Assembly (NCBI GenBank): GCA_003220195.1
Contig: QHRT01000335.1
Coordinates: 1-6,800, forward strand
Source: Candidatus Rokuibacteriota bacterium
GTDB lineage: Bacteria; Methylomirabilota; Methylomirabilia; Rokubacteriales; CSP1-6
Length of the DNA stretch: 6,800 nt
Direction: 5' to 3'
Positions 1 to 6,582 of the stretch are shown piece after piece. Both the position numbers and the translations under genes were made by a program. Within the stretch, counting starts at the first letter, position 1, and the number at the start of each line of letters is the position of its first letter. The notes beneath the pieces are model-generated. The model worked only from the letters and a program-made list of their open reading frames with translations. It ran no database searches and was not told the origin of the DNA.

Positions 1-1198
1 CGACGTCCACGCGCCCGACGACGTTCGGACGGACGACTGCGCGAAACCCGATCCCGCCATTCACGACGAAGTTCTTGGTCGACACGTTGAGGAGATCCCG
101 CGCGACGGCGCCGAGATCGACGAAGGGCGCCACCTCCCAGTCGGTATTCACGTTGAACAGTCGATAGCGGAACAGGCGGATGCGCTCCTCGACGTTCAGG
201 AGGATGTAGCTACTGTCCACGAACCGGTTGTCGCCGTACCCGCGAAGGCTGTTCTTGCCCCCGAGAATGCTGCGCTCGAGAAACGGCACGTCGTCGCCGC
301 GCGCCTGGTTGTAGGCGAGTCTCGTGGCCGTCACGTAGCGCGCCCCGTCGAACGGAAAGAAGCCCTTGATCTCGGCCATGTAATGCCGGTAGTTCGTGCC
401 GCTCCCGAGCGCGGTCGCGCTGAACTCCGCGATCCCCGTCGCGTAGAGGCCGTGCGTCGGCATGTCGGCATTGTCGAGGGTGCTGAAGGTCAGGCCGACC
501 AGCTGCGCATGGGTCGTGAACCCGTCGATCCCGGGGACCTCGGCCGGCGTGAATCGCTCGCGGATCGACGGCAACGACGTCACCGCGCCACGCCCGATGG
601 CGACGTGCCGGAACCGATCGCCCAGCAGGAACTGGATGCCCGGGAAGAGCCGGTACGCTCCCAGCAGGGCGAAGCCCGCTTCCTCGTCGGCGTAATTGGT
701 CTCGTTCTTGGACGAGCTCTGGGACTGGAAGCCGAAGAACCTCGCGGAGCCGTCGCTGAGCACGAAGACCTCGCCGCGCGCGTCGAGCTTTCCACCGAAG
801 AGCGTCGTGTCACGCGCCTTGACCCCGTAGTCGTAGTTGACGTGCTCGGATTGCGACAGCTTCGCCTCCCAGCGCCGTCCCGGCTCCGGATAGAAGGCGC
901 CGAAGAGGCTCACGGTCGTGCCGAAGTGATCGTTGTGATTGATTTGCGGCACGACCATGGTGCCGATCTCGTCCTTCCGGTTGTGCAGCAGGAACGCCGA
1001 GAGCGCGCCGAGCGACACGCCCTCGTTCGGATCGGTCTTGATCACGGGCAGCGGGATCGCGACGACCTTCACCGGGTCGTCGAAGCTCTCGTTCGTCAGC
1101 GGGTAGGGCAGGTACTTCTGCGGGACCATCGTGGTACAGGCCGTCGTCAGGAGAGAGACGACGAAAGCCAGCCGCACGATCTTCTGTGCGGTCACCAC
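1..1198 (-). CDS. Omp85/BamA-TamA-family outer-membrane beta-barrel protein, 3' end outside window
   Basis: Translating the minus strand from GTG 1198 gives 399 codons without a stop, running off the window edge. The N-terminus has two basic residues (K6, R9), a hydrophobic stretch (10-17) and TTAC ending at Cys21, a lipobox-like site with Thr instead of Leu at -3. A short linker (about 22-60) is followed by alternating amphipathic strands typical of a beta-barrel. The family signature is LGGKNSLRGYG with LRGY at 318-321, matching the conserved (V/L)RG(F/Y) loop-6 motif of Omp85 proteins, then NVEERIRLF and a GGIGFRAVVRPNVVGRVDV near-terminal strand. I see no POTRA repeats. Perhaps 15-30 residues are missing. 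The start lies 4 bases after the cytochrome stop with only a weak ribosome site (GGAA), so translation is probably coupled; GTG 1195 is equally possible. The barrel family is well supported. Its substrate, and any link to sulfite oxidation, are unknown. Confidence 0.85.
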   Translation of the reverse strand, partial: MVTAQKIVRLAFVVSLLTTACTTMVPQKYLPYPLTNESFDDPVKVVAIPLPVIKTDPNEGVSLGALSAFLLHNRKDEIGTMVVPQINHNDHFGTTVSLFGAFYPEPGRRWEAKLSQSEHVNYDYGVKARDTTLFGGKLDARGEVFVLSDGSARFFGFQSQSSSKNETNYADEEAGFALLGAYRLFPGIQFLLGDRFRHVAIGRGAVTSLPSIRERFTPAEVPGIDGFTTHAQLVGLTFSTLDNADMPTHGLYATGIAEFSATALGSGTNYRHYMAEIKGFFPFDGARYVTATRLAYNQARGDDVPFLERSILGGKNSLRGYGDNRFVDSSYILLNVEERIRLFRYRLFNVNTDWEVAPFVDLGAVARDLLNVSTKNFVVNGGIGFRAVVRPNVVGRVDV

Positions 1199-1202
1199 CG
1201 CG

Positions 1203-1514
1203 CTAGTTTCCGTACTGCTTCGCCAGGTACTCCACGATGGTCTTCGCGTCCTGGTCGTTCACGGGGGCGCCGTAGACCTTGATCATCTTCGTGACGACAC
1301 CGTCCCATTGCCGGGCGTCGCCGCGCGGCTGCATCACGATGTAGTCGGTCGAGTGACAGGAGGAGCACTGCTGCCGGGTGACCTCGACCCCGGGGCCGAG
1401 CGCGAGCGTCGCGTACCGGTCGTCGGCCGGCAGCACGATCGTTCGGTCGGCCGCCGCGCCGGCGGAGACGGCGAGCGCGAACGCGACGAGACCGGGGGCG
1501 AACGCGCGGCGCAT
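1203..1514 (-). CDS. sorB: Monoheme cytochrome c, SorB-like electron-accepting subunit of sulfite dehydrogenase
   Basis: A 103-residue periplasmic cytochrome c. Residues 1-22 form a Sec signal peptide (MRR, hydrophobic core, ending AGAAA). The single heme site is CSSCH at 50-54, with His54 as one axial ligand. Met77 in KMIKVYGAPV is the likely second ligand. The C-terminus (KTIVEYLAKQYG) is the usual closing helix of small class I cytochromes. The size, and the MQPRGD and YGAP context beside a SorA-type molybdoenzyme, match the SorB subunit of sulfite:cytochrome c oxidoreductases, which takes electrons from the Mo centre one at a time. An ATG at 1529 directly follows the sorA TAG. I prefer ATG 1514 because AGGAGG at 1521-1526 sits 6 bases before it and would otherwise be inside the coding sequence. 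It stops with TAG at 1203-1205. A generic cytochrome c is the fallback name. Confidence 0.87.
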   Translation of the reverse strand: MRRAFAPGLVAFALAVSAGAAADRTIVLPADDRYATLALGPGVEVTRQQCSSCHSTDYIVMQPRGDARQWDGVVTKMIKVYGAPVNDQDAKTIVEYLAKQYGN

Positions 1515-1520
1515 CACGGT

Positions 1521-1526
1521 CCTCCT
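1521..1526 (-). promoter_or_regulatory. Shine-Dalgarno AGGAGG deciding the sorB start
   Basis: On the minus strand the sequence after the sorA stop reads ATG AGGAGG ACCGTG ATG. AGGAGG is a perfect ribosome site 6 bases from ATG 1514, which opens a clean signal peptide. The upstream ATG at 1529 has no ribosome site of its own except within sorA, and would add only MRRTV. This favours 1514 as the main start. Confidence 0.7.
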
Positions 1527-1529
1527 CAT

Positions 1530-2701
1530 CTATCCCACGACCAGGTCGACGTGCTCGATCACGTTGCGCAGGTAGCCCGCCGGATTCCAGAGCGGCTGGC
1601 GACCCTGTGACTCGCCGATCGCGTTGAAGGCACGCACCACGACTCGCGCGCGACCGGGTCGGGCCGGCGTCCAGGAGAAGGTCCACTCGCGAAACGAGTA
1701 GCGGCCGAGATCCGCGCCGAGATTCGCCGCCTGCCACGTGGTCCCGCCGTCGACCGAGACCTGAACCTCCTGGATGCCGTGCCCGCCGTCGAACGCGATC
1801 CCCTTCATCGTCACCGGGCGGCCCGTCGGGACGCGGCTGCCGCCCTCCGGCGAGCCGATGAACGAGCGCACGGTCATGCGATTGATCGGCACCGTGCGCG
1901 CGGGAGCGGTGCCCGGCGCCACACACCCGCAGGCATTGTCCGGAATGCGGTAGGCCGGCTTCATCCAGAACTTCTCGAACACGTGGTCGATCACCTCGAT
2001 GTCGGACAGGTGCTTCACCCAGTACGTCGCGTACCAGCCGGGAACGACGAGGCGCGCGGGGTATCCGTTCAGCATCGGCAAGGGCTTCCCGTTCATCTCG
2101 TACGCGACCAGGACGTCCGGATCGTCCATGATGCGCGTCACGTCGAGGCTCTTGACGAAGTCGGGGACGGACGGGAACGACGGCTTGTCGAGCCCGTCGA
2201 ACGTCGCCTGCACCGCGCCCTGCCGGACGCCGGCGGCGGTCAGGATGTCCCGGAGACGCGCACCGGCCCACTCGGCATTCCCCATCGCGCCGTCGCCCCA
2301 CTGCCCGCCCAGGACGCGCGGCGTGAAGCGCCCGCGGCTGTTGCCCGAGCACTGGTTGACCGCCGTCACCGCGACGCGCGGAAACTTCGTCCGGAGATCG
2401 TCGAGCGTCAACTCGAGCGGTCGCTCGACGCGCCCCGTGATGCGGAGCCGCCACGTCGCGAGGTCGACCTCGAGCGGGATCGGGAACACGTGGTAACGGA
2501 CGAAGAACGCCTCGTTCGGCGTGATCGCGCGGGCGAAGTACTTCATGGGCGTCTCGAGCTGCGGCGGCCGGGACGTCAAAGCGGGCGGCCCGCGAGCACG
2601 GCATCGGGCTGGGCCAACGCCGATGCCGGTCTCGAAAGCGCCAGCCACGTGCCAAGCCCGGCGATCCGCTTCACCATCTCTCGACGAGACACGTCACTCA
2701 C
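1530..2701 (-). CDS. sorA: SorA-like sulfite dehydrogenase, Moco-binding subunit, Tat-exported; frame broken after the signal peptide
   Basis: Catalyses sulfite + water to sulfate in the periplasm, giving electrons to cytochrome c. The reading starts at GTG 2701 behind AGGAGG. Residues 5-11 (SRREMVK) are a twin-arginine motif, followed by a hydrophobic core and an ALA cleavage site at 28-30. This frame stops at TGA 2576-2578. The enzyme body is open in the -1 frame from about 2648 to TAG 1530. One inserted base gives a 390-residue protein, close to the usual SorA length; numbers below use that version. The Moco domain covers about 45-270: TPNEAFFVRYH, then NQCSGNSRG with the molybdenum-ligand Cys118 (codon 2349-2351), then VPGWYATYWVKHL. 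The Mo-co dimerisation domain, with an immunoglobulin-like fold, covers about 272-390. Its neighbour sorB starts 15 bases past the stop. YedY-type reductases lack this dimerisation domain, and SoxC would pair with a diheme SoxD. The family is certain; whether the frameshift is biological is not. Confidence 0.85.
2576..2650 (-). other. Frameshift zone inside sorA
   Basis: The Tat-signal frame ends at TGA 2576-2578, just after residues AVLAGRPL. The body frame reads through the same bases as RGPPALTSRPPQLETP, whose end (RPPQLETP) is a recognisable start of mature SorA-type enzymes. The two frames differ by -1, so one absent base is the simplest repair. The short G and C runs at about 2582-2592 are the best candidates. 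A real mutation, a sequencing error or an assembly error would all look the same here. Confidence 0.75.
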
Positions 2702-2708
2702 GGCCCGG

Positions 2709-2714
2709 CCTCCT
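2709..2714 (-). promoter_or_regulatory. Shine-Dalgarno AGGAGG for sorA GTG 2701
   Basis: AGGAGG lies 7 bases before GTG 2701 on the minus strand. This optimal site supports GTG 2701, rather than any start in the enzyme-body frame, as the true start of sorA. It therefore supports reading the Tat signal as part of the same gene. Confidence 0.75.
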
Positions 2715-2749
2715 GGCGCCGTCGCGGAAGGCGTTCCTGATGCGGCCGG

Positions 2750-2755
2750 ATTGTA
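2750..2755 (-). promoter_or_regulatory. Possible -10 box TACAAT for the sor unit
   Basis: TACAAT on the minus strand differs by one base from TATAAT and stands out in GC-rich DNA. Transcription would start near 2743, about 40 bases before GTG 2701. No good -35 hexamer sits 16-18 bases upstream, so the site may be weak, activator-dependent or accidental. Confidence 0.35.
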
Positions 2756-2761
2756 CGACAT

Positions 2762-2770
2762 CTGTCACAG
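2762..2770. promoter_or_regulatory. Small dyad CTGTCACAG upstream of the sor -10 box
   Basis: CTGT-C-ACAG is a perfect 4-base-arm palindrome placed between the expected -10 and -35 positions of the possible sor promoter. A second TGT-ACG-ACA dyad adjoins it at 2752-2760. Placement fits an operator, but the arms are short and chance is a serious alternative. No regulator can be named. Confidence 0.2.
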
Positions 2771-2971
2771 GGTTCCGGTCTCCAATGTCGCGCGCCTGCG
2801 GCCGCCGCGGCCTGATCGCACTCCTCCGCCGCGTCGAACGCCGCCGCGGGCGCTGACCGCGGCACGGCCCGCGGGCAGAACGCGACCGGCGGCGCGCCAC
2901 GCATCCCCGCGACGCCAGACGCGCTTGCTGGCATGCTGGTCGAGTAGCCCGCGCATCCCGGGGTCCGTGCC

Positions 2972-4162
2972 GTGACAGTGCTCGTCGTGAATGCCGGCAG
3001 CTCGTCGCTCAAATTTCGCGTGTTCGACGCGCGCGATCGTGCGGCGCCGCGGCCGCTCGCGCGCGGCACGGTCGAGCGCATCGGCGCCTCCCCACGCGCG
3101 ACGTTTCAGCGAGAGGGCGACGCGCCGCTCGCGAACGAGATCGAGGCTGCCGATCACGCCGCCGCGCTCTCTCGGGCGCTCGCCTGGATTCGGTCCCTGG
3201 AGCTGCCGCCGATCGACGCCGTCGGTCATCGCGTCGTGCACGGCGGCGAGCGTTTTCGACGGTCGGTCCTGATCGACGACCAGGTGCTGGACGCCATCGA
3301 GCAGCTCGAGAGCCTGGCCCCGCTGCACAATACGCCCGGCCTGGCGGCGATTCGCGCCTGTCGAGACGCGCTCGGCCAGACGATGCCGATGGTCGCCGTG
3401 TTCGACACGTCGTTCCACGCGACCTTGCCCGAGCCCGCGTACCGGTACGCGATCCCGTGGGAGCTGGCGCTCGCCCACGGCGTCCGCCGCTTCGGATTCC
3501 ACGGCAGCTCGTATCGCCACGTCCTCGCGCGATACGCCGAGCTTGCCGGGGTCCCGATCGAGCGCGTCACGATCGTCGCCCTCCACCTCGGCGCAGGCAG
3601 CTCGGCGACGGCGATCAAGAACGGACGATCCGTCGATACGTCGATGGGGCTCACGCCCCTCGAGGGCCTGATGATGGCGACGCGCTCGGGTGACCTCGAT
3701 CCGTCGATCGTCGGATTCCTGTCGCGCGCCGCGGGCGTTCCCGTCGAGGAGGTGGAACGATGGCTGAACCAGCGCTCGGGAGTCCTGGGCATCGCCGGCA
3801 CCAGCCACGATTTCCGTGATCTGTTGACGCGCGACGATCCGCGCGCTCGCCTCGCGGTCGAGATGTACTGCTCTCGCGCGCGGAAGTTCATCGGCGCGTA
3901 TCTCGCGGCGCTCGGTGGCGCCGACGCCGTCGTCTTCACCGGGGGCGTCGGGGAGCACCAGCCCGAGATCCGCGCGAGGATCTGCGCGCACATGGAGTGG
4001 TGCGGGCTCGCGCTCGACGAGGAGCGCAATCGCGCGGCGATCGGTTCCGAGTCCGTCATCTCCAGTACGGCGTCGCGGCGGCTGCGGGCGCTGGTGATCC
4101 CGACCGACGAGGAGCTCGTGATCGCGCGGGACACGCTCGAATGCGTGAGGACGTCGCCATGA
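2972..4162 (+). CDS. ackA: Acetate kinase
   Basis: Cytoplasmic enzyme converting acetyl phosphate + ADP to acetate + ATP, reversibly. At 396 residues it has the family length. Signatures in order: VVNAGSSSLKF with Asn7, Ser10, Ser12 and Lys14; VGHRVVHGG with Arg87; LHNTPG with His119; FDTSFH with Asp145; FGFHGSS with His177; HLGAGSS with His205; SVDTSMGLTPLEGLMMATRSGDLDP with Arg238 (written here as the whole motif's span 220-244); TGGVGEH at 323-329; PTDEE with Glu380. By alignment to the Methanosarcina enzyme, the usual Asn of HLGNG (Asn211 there) is Ala208 here, and GEN is GEH. The start is GTG 2972: an in-frame TAG at 2945-2947 blocks extension, and no strong ribosome site is visible. GTG 2978 is a less likely start because it would trim the strand leading to Asn7. 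Its stop overlaps the phosphoketolase start, so both form an acetyl-phosphate pathway. Confidence 0.95.
   Translation: MTVLVVNAGSSSLKFRVFDARDRAAPRPLARGTVERIGASPRATFQREGDAPLANEIEAADHAAALSRALAWIRSLELPPIDAVGHRVVHGGERFRRSVLIDDQVLDAIEQLESLAPLHNTPGLAAIRACRDALGQTMPMVAVFDTSFHATLPEPAYRYAIPWELALAHGVRRFGFHGSSYRHVLARYAELAGVPIERVTIVALHLGAGSSATAIKNGRSVDTSMGLTPLEGLMMATRSGDLDPSIVGFLSRAAGVPVEEVERWLNQRSGVLGIAGTSHDFRDLLTRDDPRARLAVEMYCSRARKFIGAYLAALGGADAVVFTGGVGEHQPEIRARICAHMEWCGLALDEERNRAAIGSESVISSTASRRLRALVIPTDEELVIARDTLECVRTSP
4147..4162 (+). promoter_or_regulatory. GAGGA ribosome site and ATGA start-stop overlap, ackA to phosphoketolase
   Basis: GAGGA at 4147-4151 lies 7 bases before ATG 4159, inside the end of ackA. 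The ATG shares bases with the ackA stop TGA 4160-4162. This indicates one mRNA with coupled translation. It also selects ATG 4159 as the phosphoketolase start, although the frame stays open further upstream. Confidence 0.8.
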
Positions 4163-5991
4163 CCGACGGGATCGACGAAGCCGCCCACGCGCGCTGGGCT
4201 CGCGGTTACGGCCGCATCCGCCACCAGCGCGCGACGCGCGACCGCGTTCGCGGGATGGCCGAGCACCTCGCCGCGGCCGGCGACCGCGGTGACGGTGTTC
4301 CGCTCTGGGACCTGCTCGCGGCGGCGGATCGCGTCGCCAGCGCCGCGATGTGGCTCGCGGTCCACGAGACGTACGCGAGGCGCGTCTACCTCGACGGGCG
4401 TCCGCTCGCCGCGGACGACTTCAAGCCGTCGCCGGAAGGCCACACCGGCGGCGTCCTGAACATGATCCCGGCGTACGTCGGGTACATGGCGATCAATGCC
4501 GCGACCGGTATCACTCGCTCGTGGCTCATGGGCCAGGGCCACTGTGTGGCCGCCATCGACTCGGTGAACCTGCTCCTGGGAAACCTGTCACCGGCGCACG
4601 CCGATCGTTACGACGTGTCCGACAAAGGGCTCACGCGGTACGTCAGCGACTTCTACTCCTATCGAATCGGTGATGACGGCCGGCCCGCCTCCCCGCTCGG
4701 CAGCCACGTCAATCCGCACACCGCCGGCGGGCTGATCGAAGGCGGCTACCTCGGATTCGCGGAGCTGCAGTACGTCCACATGGCGCTGCCCGGCGAACGC
4801 CTGGTGACGTTCCTCTCCGACGGCGCCTTCGAGGAGCAGCGCGGCAGCGACTGGGCCCCGCGCTGGTGGCGCGCGGAGGATTCCGGAATCGTGACGCCGA
4901 TCATGATCGCCAACGGGCGGCGGATCGATCAGCGGACGACCATGTCGCAGGAAGGGGGCGTTCGCTGGTTCGCGGAACACCAGCGCCTGAACCGGTTCGA
5001 TCCGATCACGTTCGACGGACGCGATCCGGCGGCGTTCGTGTGGGCGATCTGGGAGATGGAGCAGCGACTCGGCGCGGCCGTGGCGGAGCTCCGCGCCGGA
5101 CGCGAACGCTATCCGATCCGCCTGCCGTACGGCATCGCGGTCGCGCCGAAGGGCGCCGGGTTCTACGGCGAAGGGACGAACCTCGCGCACAATCTTCCGC
5201 TCGGCGCGAACCCGCACGTCGATCCCGAAGCGGCGAAACGCTTCAACGTGCACGCCAGAACGCTCCGGGTCCCGGTCGAGGAGCTGCGCGCGTCGGCCGA
5301 AGTGTTTCAGCACCACGACGTGTCCGGCCGTCCGCGCGAGCGCGATCATCCGCTCGCCGTCCGGAACGTCCGGCTGAACGTCGTCCCCGACGTGACGTTC
5401 AGGCCGGTGCCGGACGAGCGTCGGGATCCGGCCGGGTGGACGCGCTCGTCTCCGATGACGGCGATCGACGAGACCTTCCTGGCGGCCGTCCGCGCGAATC
5501 CCGACTTGCGCCCGCGCGTCGGGAACCCCGACGAGATGAAAAGCAATCGCATGGTGGAGACGCTCGCGGCGCTTCACTTCCGGGTCACCGCTCCGGAAGA
5601 GGGCGTGCCGGAGTCGATCGGCGGCGCCGTCATCACCGCGCTCAACGAAGAAGCGGTCGCGTGCGCCGCGCTCGGCAACAAGGGCGGCATCAACATCATC
5701 GTCACGTACGAGGCGTTCGGCGCGAAGATGCACGGCGCCCTTCGCCAGGAGATCGTCTTCGCCGACGAGCAAAATGCCGCGGGCCGGCCTTCCGGATGGC
5801 TCTCGGTCCCGCTCGTGCTGACGTCGCACGCCTGGGAGAACGCGAAGAACGAGCGCTCGCACCAGGACCCCGCGATGGCGGAAGCCATGCTCGGCGAGCC
5901 GTCGGACGTCTCCCGCGTGCTCTTCCCGCCCGACCGCAACACGGCGGCGGTTCTCATCCAGGCGGTCTATCGAACGCGCGGGCAGATCTAG
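4159..5991 (+). CDS. xfp: Phosphoketolase (Xfp-family, divergent), N-terminal and middle domains, ending at an in-frame TAG
   Basis: Thiamine-diphosphate enzyme family that uses phosphate to split xylulose 5-phosphate and/or fructose 6-phosphate into acetyl phosphate and a shorter sugar phosphate. From ATG 4159 there are 610 residues before TAG 5989-5991. Motifs: EGHTGG (His95), MGQGHCVAA (His128), SHVNPHTAGG, SDGAFEE (Asp221) with IANGRRI (Asn252) as the likely Mg-diphosphate site, VPESIGG then LNEE with probable catalytic Glu497, TYEAFG, and SHAWENAKNERSHQDP (His557, His568). GQGH replaces the GPGHGGP of the bifidobacterial enzymes. This divergent branch is sometimes labelled xylulose 5-phosphate 3-epimerase in databases; from its motifs I judge phosphoketolase more likely. 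Family members are about 800 residues, so the last quarter is cut off. The coding sequence continues in frame after the TAG. All visible active-site motifs lie before it, but stability of a truncated protein is doubtful. Substrate preference cannot be read from sequence. Confidence 0.85.
   Translation: MTDGIDEAAHARWARGYGRIRHQRATRDRVRGMAEHLAAAGDRGDGVPLWDLLAAADRVASAAMWLAVHETYARRVYLDGRPLAADDFKPSPEGHTGGVLNMIPAYVGYMAINAATGITRSWLMGQGHCVAAIDSVNLLLGNLSPAHADRYDVSDKGLTRYVSDFYSYRIGDDGRPASPLGSHVNPHTAGGLIEGGYLGFAELQYVHMALPGERLVTFLSDGAFEEQRGSDWAPRWWRAEDSGIVTPIMIANGRRIDQRTTMSQEGGVRWFAEHQRLNRFDPITFDGRDPAAFVWAIWEMEQRLGAAVAELRAGRERYPIRLPYGIAVAPKGAGFYGEGTNLAHNLPLGANPHVDPEAAKRFNVHARTLRVPVEELRASAEVFQHHDVSGRPRERDHPLAVRNVRLNVVPDVTFRPVPDERRDPAGWTRSSPMTAIDETFLAAVRANPDLRPRVGNPDEMKSNRMVETLAALHFRVTAPEEGVPESIGGAVITALNEEAVACAALGNKGGINIIVTYEAFGAKMHGALRQEIVFADEQNAAGRPSGWLSVPLVLTSHAWENAKNERSHQDPAMAEAMLGEPSDVSRVLFPPDRNTAAVLIQAVYRTRGQI
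5989..5991 (+). other. In-frame amber codon within the phosphoketolase gene
   Basis: The frame reads YRTRGQI, TAG, TLVVPKAD, and homology to phosphoketolases runs straight across. A single base change, TGG (Trp) to TAG, explains it. Neighbouring genes sorA and sorB both end in TAG, which argues against TAG being a sense codon in this genome. Confidence 0.85.
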
Positions 5992-6582
5992 ACGCTCGTC
6001 GTTCCGAAGGCGGACACGATCCCGGATCTGTTCACGGCGGACGAGGCGGAGCGTTCGATCCGCGAGGGCGGCTTCCGCCTGGAGTGGGTGGGCTTCGAGG
6101 TCGACCGGGCGCGAATCATCCTCACGGCGGTCGGCGCCTATCAACTCGAGGAGGTGCTGCGGGCGTCGCGCCGACTCGCCGAACGTGGCGTCCCGCATGC
6201 GGTGAACTACCTGCTCGAGCCCGGGCGGTTTCGCAAACCCCGCGGCCCGCGCGAAACCGCGCACCTGGCGCCTTCCGACGTCGTGGCGCGTCTCTACCCC
6301 GAGGCCGTCCCGAACCGCCTTTTCCTCGTTCACACCCGCCCGGAAACATTCCTCGGCGTCGTGGCGCCGTTGCACACGGGCCCACACACCATCGGACTCG
6401 GGTTCTCGAACCACGGCGGGACGCTCGACGTCCACGGCATGCTCTTCGTGAACCGTGCGACCTGGGCGCACTGCGTGGACGCTGCGGCGCGCCTGTGCGG
6501 CAGCGCGCGTGGCGAGTTCCTGACCGAAGACGAAAGCGCGGCGCTCGACGCGCGGCGCGCGCCGGAAGGCGTGATCATCTGA
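5992..6582 (+). pseudogene. C-terminal domain of the same phosphoketolase, downstream of the in-frame TAG
   Basis: These 196 codons are in the same frame as the upstream part and end at TGA 6580-6582. Counting the TAG, the whole gene is 807 codons, the normal phosphoketolase length. The fragment starts TLVVPKADTIPDLF, then shows the transketolase-C-like fold pattern: IILTAVGAYQLEEVLRAS, a conserved VNYLLEPGRF stretch, and a late LGFSNHGGTLDVHGM segment matching the family's histidine-glycine loop and NVHGY motif. There is no ATG between the TAG and the conserved core; the first start-like codon is GTG 6088, with GGAG only 3 bases upstream, so independent translation would be poor and would lose the first 32 residues. 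The domain normally helps dimer and subunit packing. It is a dead remnant if the TAG is real, and simply the C-terminus of an intact enzyme if the TAG is an error. Confidence 0.8.

Larger units (their letters stand above)
2702..2971. other. Divergent intergenic region between sorA and ackA
   Basis: The 270-base spacer lies between the leftward sor unit and the rightward ackA unit. The sor side holds the ribosome site, TACAAT box and dyads listed separately. The ackA side is very GC-rich, with a 10-base palindrome GCCCGCGGGC near 2868-2877 and overlapping CCGCGG-type inverted repeats around 2840-2880. I found no credible sigma-70 promoter, riboswitch or small gene facing ackA. An in-frame TAG at 2945-2947 bounds the ackA start. 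Confidence 0.6.

Noticed and set aside
383..1282. 299-codon plus-strand frame across the Omp85 gene
   Set aside because: The minus strand carries continuous Omp85 sequence with the LRGY motif; the plus frame is an Arg/Glu-rich shadow.
2573..2581. CTT TGA C at the end of the sorA signal frame, like the programmed +1 frameshift site of prfB
   Set aside because: A +1 slip would enter the third frame, not the frame of the enzyme body, which needs -1. No -1 slippery heptamer is present either.
1192..2655. 487-codon minus-strand frame covering both sorA and sorB
   Set aside because: It runs through two recognisable genes in another frame and its translation is low-complexity, Arg-rich sequence.
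2838..2880. GC-rich inverted repeats as a terminator or regulatory RNA before ackA
   Set aside because: CCGCGG-type palindromes are expected by chance at this base composition, and no T-run or conserved fold is visible.
2765..3991. Open minus-strand frame of 408 codons opposite ackA, and the overlapping one at 3226-4542
   Set aside because: The plus strand encodes an unmistakable acetate kinase across this span; the antisense products have no recognisable domain.
5989..5991. TAG as pyrrolysine or a genome-wide reassigned sense codon
   Set aside because: sorA and sorB in the same window end with TAG at their natural C-termini, no pyrrolysine genes are in view, and the position looks like an ordinary Trp site.
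4588..6471. Long open frame of 627 codons on the minus strand opposite the phosphoketolase
   Set aside because: Arg-, Asp- and Val-rich composition without motifs; a mirror of high-GC codon use on the plus strand.
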